Source of the DNA: Streptomyces sp. NBC_00091
GTDB taxonomy: Bacteria; Actinomycetota; Actinomycetes; Streptomycetales; Streptomycetaceae
NCBI RefSeq assembly: GCF_026343185.1
Contig: NZ_JAPEMA010000002.1
Coordinates: 186,001-250,000, forward strand
DNA length: 64,000 nucleotides
Direction of reading: 5' to 3'
Shown: piece after piece, positions 7,457 to 16,330 of the stretch
Layout: each line of letters begins with the position of its first letter
Position numbering within the stretch: position 1 is the first letter of the stretch
Position numbers and translations under genes: made by a program
Notes under the pieces: model-generated
What the model was told of the DNA's origin: nothing
Database searches by the model: none
What the model saw: the letters and a program-made list of their open reading frames with translations, nothing else

Positions 7457-8742
7457 CGGGCCGGGGGGTGCTGCTGCTGGACGCGGGCGGCCCCGAGTCG
7501 GGCGCCCTCGCCAGGGCGGCGGCGGCCCGGGGGCACCCGGTGCACGCCGCGACTGCCACCGCCGCAGCGTACGCAGGCTACGGACCGGAGTTGAAGGCCC
7601 TGCTGGCCGGGCGGGTCGTCACCGACTTCGCCCGGCCCGACCGGGCCCTCGCCGAGATCGTGGCGTACGCCCGCCGCTACGATATCGGCGCGGTGCTGAC
7701 CGTCAACGAGTACCTGACCGAGCTCACCGCGCTCGTCTGCGCCGAGCTGGGGGTACCGGGCAACGACCCGGGCCGGGCGCGGGCCGCCCGTGACAAGGCC
7801 GCCATGGCGGAGGCCTTCGCCGCGTACGGGGTGCGCACCCCGTACACGGTCCTCGTCCGGGACGACGCCGGGCTGCGGGCCGCGCCCGAGGACCCTCGTA
7901 TCGGCTTCCCGTACGTCGTCAAGCCGGTCTCCGGGGCGGGCTCCGCCGGCGTCACGGTGGTGACCGGCCCGGCCGGGGCCGCCACGGCGGCCGACGCCGC
8001 CCGGGCGGTGACCGGCATGTACGGCAGCGGGTTCCCGGGCATCCTCGTCCAGGCGTACGCCGCAGGAACGGAGTACAGCGTCGAGTCGGTCACGCAGGGC
8101 GGCACCACGACACACCTCGCGGTAACCCGCAAGCGGGTGACCGGCGGCCCGAGAAGAGTCGAGACGGGACACAGCCTCCCCATCCACCTGCCCCCGGCCG
8201 TCGAGGCGGCCGCGTACCGCGAGGTGGAAGCGGCCATCGCGGCGGCCGGCATCCGTCACGGCGCCTCGCACACCGAGGTCATCGTCGGCGCGGACGGGCG
8301 GTGCACGGTCATCGAGATCGCCGCCCGCCTCGCCGCCGGGCAGATCGGGGTCCTGATCCAGCACGCCCTGGGCATCGACGTCTGGACGGCCCTGCTCGAC
8401 ACCGCCCTCGGCCGCCCGGCCGAACTCACCCCCACCGCCGGCGGGTACGCGACCGTACGGTTCCTGACCAGCCCCCGCACCGGACGGCTGACCTCTGTCT
8501 CCGGGCTCCCGAAGCCGCAACCGGGCGTACCGTTCGTCCGCCGGCGGGCGGCGATCGGCGACACGGTCCACGAGCCGAGCACCAACAGCCACCGGCTGGG
8601 CTCGTTCGTGGTCACCGGCTCGGACGCCGCCGAGGTCGAGGAGCGGGCCGACGCGCTCCTGCGGCGGGTCCGGATCGGCGTGCAGCCGCTCCCCGGGCCC
8701 GCTCAGGCCAGGCCCGCGAGCACCTCGGCCATCGCGCCGTAG
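7453..8742 (+). CDS. second ATP-grasp ligase (L-amino acid ligase-like)
   Basis: A 429-residue protein starting at GTG 7453, inside the GTGA overlap with the amidinotransferase stop. An N-terminal Rossmann-type half is followed by an ATP-grasp domain with GFPYVVKPVSGAGSAGVTVV near residue 155, EYSVESVTQGG near residue 210 and IEIAARLAAGQIG near residue 288. It resembles biotin-carboxylase-type ATP-grasp enzymes such as dipeptide-forming L-amino acid ligases. It is distinct from the PGM1-like gene in the same operon. The pathway may therefore form two acyl-amide bonds, or this enzyme may make a building block. The last 40 bp overlap a convergent gene. Confidence 0.85.
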   Translation: MTGRGVLLLDAGGPESGALARAAAARGHPVHAATATAAAYAGYGPELKALLAGRVVTDFARPDRALAEIVAYARRYDIGAVLTVNEYLTELTALVCAELGVPGNDPGRARAARDKAAMAEAFAAYGVRTPYTVLVRDDAGLRAAPEDPRIGFPYVVKPVSGAGSAGVTVVTGPAGAATAADAARAVTGMYGSGFPGILVQAYAAGTEYSVESVTQGGTTTHLAVTRKRVTGGPRRVETGHSLPIHLPPAVEAAAYREVEAAIAAAGIRHGASHTEVIVGADGRCTVIEIAARLAAGQIGVLIQHALGIDVWTALLDTALGRPAELTPTAGGYATVRFLTSPRTGRLTSVSGLPKPQPGVPFVRRRAAIGDTVHEPSTNSHRLGSFVVTGSDAAEVEERADALLRRVRIGVQPLPGPAQARPASTSAIAP

Positions 8743-9701
8743 CTCTCGCGGACCGCTTCCGCCTTGGCCAGCCGGTGGCGCTCCAGGCGGATCGTGCCGA
8801 GGTGCCGGGCCTCGTAGACCCTCGCCCGCCACACCGCGGCGGGCGAACGGTCCAGGGCGCCGTAGGCCTCCCAGAACGCGGTCCGCTCGTCCTCCTTGGC
8901 CGTCGCCATGCGGATGGTCCAGTCTGCGGCGGGGTCACCGAACCATGTGCGGTCGAAGTCCAGGACGCCGGTGATCGTCGGCTCGGGGGCTGCCGGGTCC
9001 ATCAGGGCGTTGACGGTCCACAGGTCCCCGGTCAGCAGCATGGGTTCGGTGACCTCGTCAAGCACCGCGCGGTGGTGCGCGGCCACTGCGGCGACCTTCC
9101 GTACGTCGGCCGCATCCAGGCCGACGCCGTCCAGGTCGGCGGCGATCTCCTCCAGCGACGCGATGACGGCCTCGCTCCACAGGGCGTACCCGGGGCCGTC
9201 GACGGGCCCGAAGTGCGGGCCCCGCACGCCGTGCACGGAGCGGGCGATGGCGCCGATCTCCCGGAAGAACGTCGGCCAGACCATACGAGGATACGTCCCC
9301 AAGTGCTCCGGAGCCGGGGTGCCGTCCAAATGGCTCTGGATCATCCAGTCCCGGTCGATCACCTCGTGCGACCAGTCCGCGGCGAGCACCCGCGGCATCA
9401 GCGGCGCGATCACCGCCAGCCACGGCAGGCTCGCGTACTCGTTCCTCATCAGGTGGCGCTCACTGCGGAACTGACGCCCCTCCTCCGGCGCGACCCGCAA
9501 GATCACCGGCCCCGCCCGCCCGGCCAGGACGACCCGGTAGACGCTGTTGTACATCCCCGTCCCCAGCTCGACGGCGGACACGGGCATGGCGTCGCCGCCG
9601 AAGGCCCGACGGCAGACCTCCCCGATCTCCTCCGCGGTCAGGGACTGCTGGAACGCCTCCGAGGCGCGCTCAACGGGCTGGAAGTCCATGCCGCTCAGCA
9701 T
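8703..9701 (-). CDS. aminoglycoside phosphotransferase (APH)-family kinase
   Basis: A 332-residue protein with the small-molecule kinase fold. TGDLWTVNALMD near residue 228 is the catalytic loop, with the base Asp in GDLW; the usual preceding His is replaced by Thr. VLDFDRTWFGDPAAD near residue 250 is the metal-binding Asp-Phe-Asp segment. An N-terminal lobe with VILRVAPEEG supplies the nucleotide-binding Lys/Arg region. The gene is convergent with the RiPP operon and overlaps its last gene by 40 bp. It could modify or detoxify the product, or be an unrelated resistance-type kinase. ATG 9701 is used; an ATG four codons later is equally possible. Confidence 0.85.
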   Translation of the reverse strand: MLSGMDFQPVERASEAFQQSLTAEEIGEVCRRAFGGDAMPVSAVELGTGMYNSVYRVVLAGRAGPVILRVAPEEGRQFRSERHLMRNEYASLPWLAVIAPLMPRVLAADWSHEVIDRDWMIQSHLDGTPAPEHLGTYPRMVWPTFFREIGAIARSVHGVRGPHFGPVDGPGYALWSEAVIASLEEIAADLDGVGLDAADVRKVAAVAAHHRAVLDEVTEPMLLTGDLWTVNALMDPAAPEPTITGVLDFDRTWFGDPAADWTIRMATAKEDERTAFWEAYGALDRSPAAVWRARVYEARHLGTIRLERHRLAKAEAVRESYGAMAEVLAGLA

Positions 9702-9751
9702 GCCCGGCCCACTGGCTGTCCGTCACATACACCGCGTAGGAGGTGCGGCTG

Positions 9752-9847
9752 GAACACACCCTCCCAGGTGACGCAGGCCCGCCACGGCGCAACAGTCCGC
9801 AGCTCCCTCCACGAGATGAGCGGGTGGTTACCTCGTCGCGGCACCGG
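9752..9847 (+). repeat. dispersed repeat, copy 1 (leader-like sequence)
   Basis: About 95 bp that recur with roughly three quarters identity at 16236-16330. Shared blocks include GGTGACGCAG, GCACGGCGCAACAG (CCACGGCGCAACAG here) and ACGAGATGAGC. This copy directly abuts a CRISPR-like repeat at 9848, where an array leader would be. Confidence 0.6.
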
Positions 9848-9875
9848 GGCTCATCCCCTCGGGCGCGGGGAGCAG
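9848..9875 (+). repeat. solitary CRISPR-like 28-bp repeat, unit 1
   Basis: A 28-bp dyad-symmetric unit centred on ATCCCCTCGGGCGCGGGGA. It matches the style of type I-E repeats of Streptomyces. It differs from the unit at 16727 at three positions. No second repeat occurs 61 bp to either side, so no array is called. Confidence 0.45.
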
Positions 9876-10008
9876 GTTTTCTGACCGTCGCGCACAAGCT
9901 CGTCGAGAACTCCTGGCCACACCACCGACCCGGACCCGCCACCAAGGCCCATGCCCCAGTCAGCGAGGGCCTTCTGCGTTCCGGGGGGCGAGACTGTCGC
10001 CCGCTCGC

Positions 10009-10944
10009 TCAGGGCTTCCTGACCTCCGCGAGGATGCCCGTCGCGCCATGCGCCTGGAGTTCGGCGGCGAGGCACGCGCCGAGCTTCTCCGGGGCATCCG
10101 CCGGGCCGGCGTCGGCCGCGGTCACCTGCTTCGAGCCGTCCAGCGAGGTGACGGCCGCCGACAGGTGGAGCAGCCCGTCCTCCTCGATCCTTCCCCACGC
10201 CCCGACCGGGACGGAACACCCACCATGCAGCTCGGACAGCAGCGCCCGTTCGGCCCGGACACAGGCGTCGACGGCCGGGTCACCCGTTCCCGCGAGGAGG
10301 CGCGCCGCCTCGGAACCGGCCCGGACCTGGACGCCGAGAGCCCCCTGACCGGGCGACGGAGGGAAGACGGCCGGGTCGAGCACCTGGTGGACCTCGGGCG
10401 TCACCCCCAGCCGGTTCAGCCCGGCCGCCGCCAGCACCACCGCGTCCAGCCGGTCCCGGCCCCTGATACGGGCCAGTCGGCCGGGGACGTTGCCCCGGAT
10501 CGGCACGACCTCCAGGTCCGGCCGCAGCACCAGCAGCTGGGCGACACGGCGCGGGGCCCCGGTGCCGACCCGGGCACCCTCGGGCAGCTCATCCAGCGTC
10601 GCGCCGCACAGCACATCCCGTACGTCCTCACGCGGGCCCGGCGTCGTCAGCAGCAGGGTCCCCTCGTGCACGGACGTCGGCAGGTCCTTCAACGAGTGCA
10701 CGACGACGTCCACCCGACCGGCCACCAGGGCCGCCTCCTGGTTGGTGGAGAAGGCCGAGCCGCCAGCCGTTTTCGCCACTTCGGCGAGGGTCGGCGTGAT
10801 CCGGTCCTGGTCGCCGCCCTCCAGGATGAGCTCCCGCTTGAACCGGACGTCCGGGAACAGCTCCGCCAGCGGTGCCAGCCACTCCGCAACCTGCGTCCTG
10901 GCCAGCTTGCTCGCTCTGGAACCGATCGTCACGACGGGACCCAT
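10009..10944 (-). CDS. hemC: hydroxymethylbilane synthase (porphobilinogen deaminase)
   Basis: A 311-residue cytoplasmic enzyme that joins four porphobilinogens into hydroxymethylbilane in tetrapyrrole synthesis. Key features are HSLKDLPT with catalytic Asp87, the Arg pair in GAPRRVAQLL near residue 131, SPGQGALG near residue 197, and Cys243 in HGGCSVP, the attachment point for the dipyrromethane cofactor. The gene is complete. It stands alone, without hemA, hemD or hemB, between the RiPP locus and transposon debris, so it is probably a second copy. An accessory or resistant isozyme, or haem supply for the nearby P450, are only guesses. Confidence 0.93.
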   Translation of the reverse strand: MGPVVTIGSRASKLARTQVAEWLAPLAELFPDVRFKRELILEGGDQDRITPTLAEVAKTAGGSAFSTNQEAALVAGRVDVVVHSLKDLPTSVHEGTLLLTTPGPREDVRDVLCGATLDELPEGARVGTGAPRRVAQLLVLRPDLEVVPIRGNVPGRLARIRGRDRLDAVVLAAAGLNRLGVTPEVHQVLDPAVFPPSPGQGALGVQVRAGSEAARLLAGTGDPAVDACVRAERALLSELHGGCSVPVGAWGRIEEDGLLHLSAAVTSLDGSKQVTAADAGPADAPEKLGACLAAELQAHGATGILAEVRKP

Positions 10945-11248
10945 CAGGTCAACTCCTCGCAGTTGAAAGCAGGTTGACGCGAAAGCCTACTTGCACCAGA
11001 ACAGCTCGGATTCCGACAGATCGTCACCAAGGAAGGACCCGCGGCGTCCCGCCTACGAAGCGGCGCCCTCGCACTGCTGATGCCCCTCGCCAAACGGCGC
11101 TGCCGCAAGCCGGGGCCGTGTCCGCAGCTCAGCGGGCACTGCGCGGCGACAAGGGCGGCCGCAGCCACGGCTTCCTCGGATTCGGGTGCGTCGAGGCCTC
11201 TGATGAGACGCCCCAGACGAAGAGGAAGACCGCTTCCCGAACGGGCGG
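10945..11248. other. hemC upstream region with no gene
   Basis: It must contain the hemC promoter. No coding signal or clear operator was found. The right half probably belongs to the decayed 5' end of the ISKra4 remnant. Confidence 0.4.
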
Positions 11249-12615
11249 ATATCTACTGCAAGACCATCTGGACCTCCGCGCGATGCGCGAAGAGGAACAG
11301 GTCCGCGCCGGTAGCAGGCCTCTCGCGGTGGGGCCGGAGGGACGAGCCCGGCCCTGGTGCGAGACGGGACACTCACGCTGGCTGGCCAGCGTGTTCGGGC
11401 TGGTCCGCGTTGCCCGGGTCGCCCACCGGGGCCCGGGCGTCGGCAACGTCCACCCAGCCGACGCCGCGCTGTCGCTGCCGGCGGGCCGGCACTCGATGGG
11501 CCTGCGTCGGCTCGCGGTCACCGAAGCCGTGCGCGGCTCGTTCGACCAAGCCCAGCAGGCGGTCGAGCGTCCCTGCGGGAAGGTGCTGGGCAAACGCAGA
11601 CTCGAAGAACTGGTGGTCGCGGCCGCGGTCGACGCTGACGACTTCTACCGGACCCGGATCCCGGTCCCGTGCAGCCGGCGGATGCCGCTGGTGGTCCAGG
11701 TGGACGGCAGGGCGTGGTCATGCGGCCCGAGGCTCTGCGGGAGGCCACCCGCCGGGCCGCCGCGAAGGCTGCGGTCGGTGGTCATCGCGGCCGGCTCGCG
11801 CCGGGCGAGAAGCCGAACCGGAAGCGGATGGCGACCGTGGCCTGTGTCTTCGACACGCGCCCGGCCCCCAGGCGCCCCCACGACGTGATCCACCCGCCCG
11901 GCGGCCGAAGCGGCGAACGCCCCGCTCGCCCGGGGCCGAGGGCCGAGAACAAGTGGTGCACCGCCTCGCTGGTCCGCCCGCCCGAGCAGGTCATCGCCGA
12001 CGCATTCGACCAGGCCCAGGCGCGCGACCCGAAGCATCTGCGGCCGTGGATCGTCCTCGTCGACGGCGCGCGTCATCAGCTTGACCTGATCACCGCCGAG
12101 GCTGGCCGGCGCGGCGTCACGCTGCAGGTGCTGCTGGACTTCGTGCACGTCGCCGAGTACGTCTGGGCCGCCGCCCACGCCTTCCACAAGCCCGGCACCA
12201 CCGAGGCCGAAGGCTGGGCGGCCGACCACCTGACCGCGATCCTCGCAGGCCACGCCACCCGCACCGCCGAGGAGATGACCGCCCAAGCCGACCGGGAACA
12301 CCTGTCGGCCGGCCGACGCGAGGCCGTCGACTCCTGCCACCGCTACCTGACCGGCCACCTCGACCAGCTCCGCTACGACACTGCGCTCGACAGCGGGTGG
12401 CCGATCGCCACGGGGGCGGTCGAAGGCGCCTGCCGTCACCTGATCGCTGATCGCCTCGACATCACCGGCGCCCGCTGGGGCCTGGACGGAGCCGAAGCCG
12501 TCCTCACACTCCGCACGTTGACCGCGAACGGCGACTTCGACGCCTACTGGCGCTTCCATACCGCCCGCGAGCACCAGCGCCTCTACCCCACCCCGGACCA
12601 GCAGGACTACGGTCT
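11249..12615 (+). pseudogene. ISKra4-family transposase remnant
   Basis: Two reading frames together give most of an ISKra4-type transposase. The first frame carries LLQDHLDLRAMREE (near 11250), SFDQAQQAVER and LVVQVDGRA (near 11700). The second carries MRPEALREATRRAA, RKRMATVACVFDT, LVDGARHQLDLI and DSGWPIATGAVEGACRHL. The join near 11710 lacks one base in the VDGKG motif, which shifts the frame. The N-terminus before 11250 is lost or scrambled. Inverted repeats were not found. The element is dead. Confidence 0.85.
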
Positions 12616-12699
12616 CATGGCTTCATCAAGGACTTCCCTGAAGATACAGACACGCCCAGCAGAGTTGACGTCCGCGGCGTCCTCGGGTCTCCTGCTGCG

Positions 12700-13140
12700 A
12701 TGTCTGATCTTCGTATCGAGCAGCCGAACGGCGACGCCACGCTCAAGGACTGGCAGTACGCCCACAACGTGATCATTCCCACCCATTCCCTCTCCCTGGA
12801 CGAGGTACGGGAACGTGCCCAGCGCCACCACCTGGAGATCGCGTATCTCGATGGCGATCTCGTGGGCTGCAGCACGGTGCGCCCGCCGACCGACGAAACA
12901 CGGACGGCCACAGTCATCGCCCGCGTGCTCGCCGCTCACCGCAGGCAGGGCTTTGGCGAGGAACTCTATGCGCGCGGGCTCAACCGGGCCCGGGAACTGG
13001 GGGCCGAGGCGATCGAGACCGTCGTCCTATCCTCCAACGAGGACGGGCTTCGGTTCGCGCTGAAGCACGACTTCGTCGAGACCGAGCGATACCTGCTGCC
13101 TGGAGACACCATCCCCTGGATCGACTTGCGGCTCTCCTGA
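12700..13140 (+). CDS. GNAT-family N-acetyltransferase
   Basis: A 146-residue protein with a GNAT fold. ARVLAAHRRQGFGEELYARG near residue 72 is the acetyl-CoA pyrophosphate loop (R/Q-x-x-G-x-G/A type). It is followed by the C-terminal beta strands FALKHDFVETERYLL. The substrate is unknown. The gene sits directly after transposon debris and may have been brought in with it. The next 217 bp before the broken Uma2 gene hold nothing I can assign. Confidence 0.85.
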   Translation: MSDLRIEQPNGDATLKDWQYAHNVIIPTHSLSLDEVRERAQRHHLEIAYLDGDLVGCSTVRPPTDETRTATVIARVLAAHRRQGFGEELYARGLNRARELGAEAIETVVLSSNEDGLRFALKHDFVETERYLLPGDTIPWIDLRLS

Positions 13141-13357
13141 CCAGGGCAAACCCGACGCGCCCGCACGGCGCCCTTCCCTCCAAAGGAGCCGCACCCATCG
13201 AGGGTTTGGAACGGCGGATCCGGGCCGGAATCGACGACGGGGCACGCCCGCCGGGCAGATTGCCAAGGTGCGGCAGCGCCTCGTCCGTCCGCGCTGACCC
13301 CGGGCAGTCGCCCAGCGCACTGGGGGCTTTGACTCCGTGGCTTGTTGCTTGTTGTCC

Positions 13358-13787
13358 TCAGCGGACGTGGTTCCTGAGGATGTCGGTGTCGTCGAGGGTG
13401 ACGTTCACCGGCTCGGGGATCCTCACAGTGTCGCCGAAGAAGAACGTCTGCGTGTGATACCTGCCGTTGACGGGATCGGCGTGCAGTGCCAGCGTGCTGT
13501 TGTCCCGGTCGATGAGCAGGTAGACCGGGATCTCCTGCTCGGCGAGCGCGCCGTCCGGGCGGCGTTGCCGTCCGGGCGGCGTTGCCGTTCCCGTCGGTCT
13601 CGACGCGGAGGCCCTGCTCCGGGTACAGGCGAAGGTCAGGTCGCTGCCGCATGCAGTGTTCCAGCAACCACATGATGATCTCGCCGTGGTCGCCATCGGG
13701 TACGGGCTTGACGTCGTGTTGTGCGGCGGCTTCCGCGATGGCTTCGACGGCCTCGCGGCTCATCTGCGGCCAGTCTCGTGTGATCAC
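13358..13787 (-). pseudogene. Uma2-family endonuclease-like gene, out of frame across a 17-bp repeat
   Basis: The 5' part reads from GTG 13787 (GGGAGG upstream) with SREAVEAIAEAAAQ, HGEIIMWLLEHCM and LRLYPEQGLRVET. The 3' part, in another frame, carries RPDGALAEQEIPVYLLIDRD and ends at 13358 after FFFGDTVRIPEPVNVTL. Together these match Uma2, a PD-(D/E)XK nuclease-like family frequent in actinobacteria. The frame changes inside two tandem copies of a 17-bp unit (13551-13584). With zero or three copies the two halves would be in frame. Reversible variation is possible, but simple decay is more likely. Confidence 0.75.
13551..13584. repeat. 17-bp tandem duplication inside the Uma2-like gene
   Basis: GCCGTCCGGGCGGCGTT occurs twice in a row at 13551-13567 and 13568-13584. 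Seventeen is not a multiple of three, so copy number sets the reading frame of the surrounding gene. Confidence 0.9.
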
Positions 13788-14049
13788 GGTGTCCTCCCGG
13801 TAGGGCCTTGGCCAGGGAATCGAGCCGGGCGTCGTGGGTGCGTGGTTCGGCAGTGGCTCGACGCTCACCGAGCTGTGGCAGATGTCCAAGCGGGCAGGCA
13901 CCGGGTCGGGGTCGTGCGAGCGGGCCACTCAGGTGAACCTGTCCACTTGACCGTTCGGTGCCCAGTGCCGCATCGGGCAACGTTTGCCCGCCCCTGCGGG
14001 AGACAAATGATGTGCTGGGCAAAGTGTTTGCCGCGTAACCTGCCTGGCT

Positions 14050-14592
14050 GTGGACATGGGACGTGCTGATCAACAGCTCCGCCTGATCGCTGAGACCGTA
14101 CAGGTTGCCGGAGCGCTTGGAGTTTCGGTGCGGCTTCGCGGTGGATGGGCCATGGACTTCTTCCTCGGCGCGGTCACGCGAGACCATGAGGACATCGACT
14201 GGTTCGTCTGGGCAAACGATGCCGAGGCCCTGGCAGAGGGCTTGCTGCTGCACGGCTTTCAACCAGTCCCAGGACCGCCGCCTGACCTGCAGCTCGATTT
14301 CGCCAAGGACGGGTTGGACAACAGCTTTACGCTCCTGGACCGGGATACGGCCGGCCGTGTAGTGGTCGCCGGGGGGCCATGGGCCGGTGCGCCCTGGCCC
14401 GAGGGAATGCTCGATGCCGGGCCGGGCCGTATTGGTGGTCTGCAATGCGCGATCGTCAGTCCGCTGGCTCAGATCGAAATCAAGCGGATGATGCCCATCT
14501 GGGATCCCTCCCGGCCTCGACGGGCCAAGGACGCCGAGGACATCGCCCGACTGGAGGCGGCCCTCCGCGCACAGGGCAACCTATCTGAGTGA
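14050..14592 (+). CDS. nucleotidyltransferase, ANT(2'')/lincosamide adenylyltransferase-like
   Basis: A 180-residue protein beginning at GTG 14050. RLRGGWAMDFFLGAVTRDHEDIDWFVW at residues about 28-54 is the polymerase-beta-type nucleotidyltransferase core, with Gly-Gly followed later by the Asp-x-Asp-like pair D-H-E-D-I-D. The C-terminal IEIKRMMP and KDAEDIARLEAAL segments match ANT(2'')-like and lincosamide-type proteins. Such enzymes adenylylate antibiotic hydroxyls. The substrate here is unknown. The gene is followed at once by an IS630 remnant, in keeping with acquisition on a mobile element. Confidence 0.82.
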   Translation: MDMGRADQQLRLIAETVQVAGALGVSVRLRGGWAMDFFLGAVTRDHEDIDWFVWANDAEALAEGLLLHGFQPVPGPPPDLQLDFAKDGLDNSFTLLDRDTAGRVVVAGGPWAGAPWPEGMLDAGPGRIGGLQCAIVSPLAQIEIKRMMPIWDPSRPRRAKDAEDIARLEAALRAQGNLSE

Positions 14593-14639
14593 GGTTCTCG
14601 GGAGTCGGCCGTCCCCTACCGTCGGGCAGCGGCAGAACG

Positions 14640-14935
14640 CGTACACGTCCGTGCGATCGATGACAACGAGGGCCAGCGGCGGTTGCGGATCATCCGCAGG
14701 GGCACCGGGTCGGTGGTGGCCTGGCGGCGCGCCCAAACGGTGCTGCTGTCCGCGCAGGGCGCACTTCCTGATCGCCGAGGGGTGGTCGACGACGTCTCCC
14801 ACGAGGGCCTGCGCATCCTGTTCCGCGAGGCATCGGCGGCGAGCGACCCACAACCGCTACGGCGGGGTACGCCACCTGTTCGCGGCACTCGACCTGTCCA
14901 AGGACAAGCCGTCGACGATTCCGGGGCGGCAGCCG
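14640..14935 (+). pseudogene. internally deleted IS630-family transposase remnant
   Basis: The N-terminal piece VHVRAIDDNEGQRRLRIIRR and a later piece VVDDVSHEGLRILFRE then HNRYGGVRHLFAALDLSKDK are present in different frames with large deletions between them. The same segments occur in the fuller IS630 copy at 43035-44067. No catalytic core remains. Confidence 0.8.
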
Positions 14936-14939
14936 ACCT

Positions 14940-15968
14940 CTAGGGCCGCTTTGTCGGAACCGGCTGAAGCGTGGGCCAGCGAGCGAGCATTCGTTGGCGC
15001 ATTGCGGTGCACAGACTGCTCATGCCGCTGAGCGAGGCGCGGTCGGCCGTCATCTGGCCAACGACACCGAGCCGGTGGGCGAGCCGTTGCCTAGCTGTCG
15101 CGGTGCCCCATGTCCAGTCCCGGTATGGAATCCGGGCCAGGTGATCAGTGCTTTCGCGGCGGGCCCGCTCAACCAGCCCGTCACCGCGGAGCAGCCAGCC
15201 GGCGCACGCGTCAGTGAGGCCGTCTTGGGTTTCGGAGCCGGTCTCAGTGCGCCACACATCGCGGTATGCGCTCTCGGCCCGTTCCAGCAGGGGCCCGGGG
15301 GCTGAAGTAACACACCAGCAGGTCGGAAATCCGATGCGCAGATAGGCGAGTTCCATCAGGCCGCTGCCCAGTGACGCTTGCTCGAAGTCGATGAATCTGA
15401 CCCCCGTTGGGGTGTGGAGATCATTACCGGGGCACGGATCGCCATGGAGAAGGGCATGCCCGGATGCCTGGTCGAGCCGGTTCACGAGGTCATCGAGTTC
15501 GCCGGACACGCCAGCCGGAACAGGAACCTCCAGAGCCAAGGCCAGCCGCAGGAAGGAGTCGACATCGGCCTGGTTCGGGCCCTGCCACCGGGGAAGCACC
15601 TCAGCGTCCTCCGGACGGGCGGTGGCATGCAGCCGTGCCAACGCACCCGCATAGTCGACGATCCAGTCGCCAGCCGGGCGTCGGTGGTCCAGATGCTCCA
15701 GCACCAGAACCCGCTCACCGGGATCGGTAGCCAGCAACATGGGCACCACGGGAGTTTCAGCTCGGGCGGCGAGCCGCAGAGCGGCAACCTCGCGGGCGTA
15801 TCGCTCGTCGGCATCAGGACCGCCGACAATCTGTTTCACCACCGCCGTTGCCTCTGGCAGCTCGACCCGCCACACACGCGAGCGAGGGCTGCTGCCCAGT
15901 CTGCGAGCGCGCCTGGGCGATCCCAGCTCGGCCCGTAACCCGTCCCCGAACGGCACCCGCAACCACAT
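14940..15968 (-). CDS. APH-family phosphotransferase
   Basis: A 342-residue small-molecule kinase. LLHGDPCPGND near residue 193 is the catalytic loop, with HGD intact, and RFIDFEQASLGS near residue 212 is the metal-binding Asp segment. An N-terminal lobe with ATAVVKQIVGG holds the ATP-binding Lys. The family includes aminoglycoside, macrolide and other antibiotic kinases as well as metabolic kinases. It lies 350 bp from the nucleotidyltransferase gene, so the pair may have formed a resistance island. It is unrelated in detail to the kinase at 8703-9701. Confidence 0.85.
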   Translation of the reverse strand: MWLRVPFGDGLRAELGSPRRARRLGSSPRSRVWRVELPEATAVVKQIVGGPDADERYAREVAALRLAARAETPVVPMLLATDPGERVLVLEHLDHRRPAGDWIVDYAGALARLHATARPEDAEVLPRWQGPNQADVDSFLRLALALEVPVPAGVSGELDDLVNRLDQASGHALLHGDPCPGNDLHTPTGVRFIDFEQASLGSGLMELAYLRIGFPTCWCVTSAPGPLLERAESAYRDVWRTETGSETQDGLTDACAGWLLRGDGLVERARRESTDHLARIPYRDWTWGTATARQRLAHRLGVVGQMTADRASLSGMSSLCTAMRQRMLARWPTLQPVPTKRP

Positions 15969-16235
15969 GAGCCCATCCTTCCACGCAACCGAACGAGCGT
16001 GCGGCTACTGCACGCAATTGGCCGCCCTGCTTCACGCCTCCGAATCGCTGTCCGTTTCTCACCTATGAAGCCAGGCGACAGTGTTCGTCGCCCAGGAGAT
16101 AGCCGACCCGCACACCACCACCGTCGCCACGTACGAAGTCTGCGACCGACCCCTCCCGAGCCGGTGGCGGTCAGCTTGAGCACGCCGAAGGCGCAGCCCG
16201 CCTGGAGGAAGAGGAGGCCGACCTTGAGCCAACGA

Positions 16236-16330
16236 CAACACATCCGCCCTGGTGACGCAGTCCAGGCACGGCGCAACAGACTGCAGGCAGCCCCCTGGAC
16301 GAGATGAGCAGGTGGTCGGTCCTCGCGGTA
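16236..16330 (+). repeat. dispersed repeat, copy 2
   Basis: Partner of the sequence at 9752-9847. Shared blocks include GGTGACGCAG, CACGGCGCAACAG and ACGAGATGAGC. Unlike copy 1, it is separated from the CRISPR-like unit by about 400 bp. Confidence 0.6.

Larger units (their letters stand above)
9702..10008. other. intergenic region with repeat and CRISPR-like unit
   Basis: No gene is supported here. The stretch lies upstream of the kinase gene and downstream of hemC. It contains one copy of the dispersed 95-bp sequence and one CRISPR-like repeat, annotated separately. The rest shows nothing recognisable. Confidence 0.6.

Noticed and set aside
14000..14940. The nucleotidyltransferase gene as a passenger of the neighbouring IS630 remnant
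   Set aside because: Short pieces resembling the IS630 end (AACGTTTGCCC near 13978) occur upstream, but no matching inverted end or TA duplication was found on the right side.
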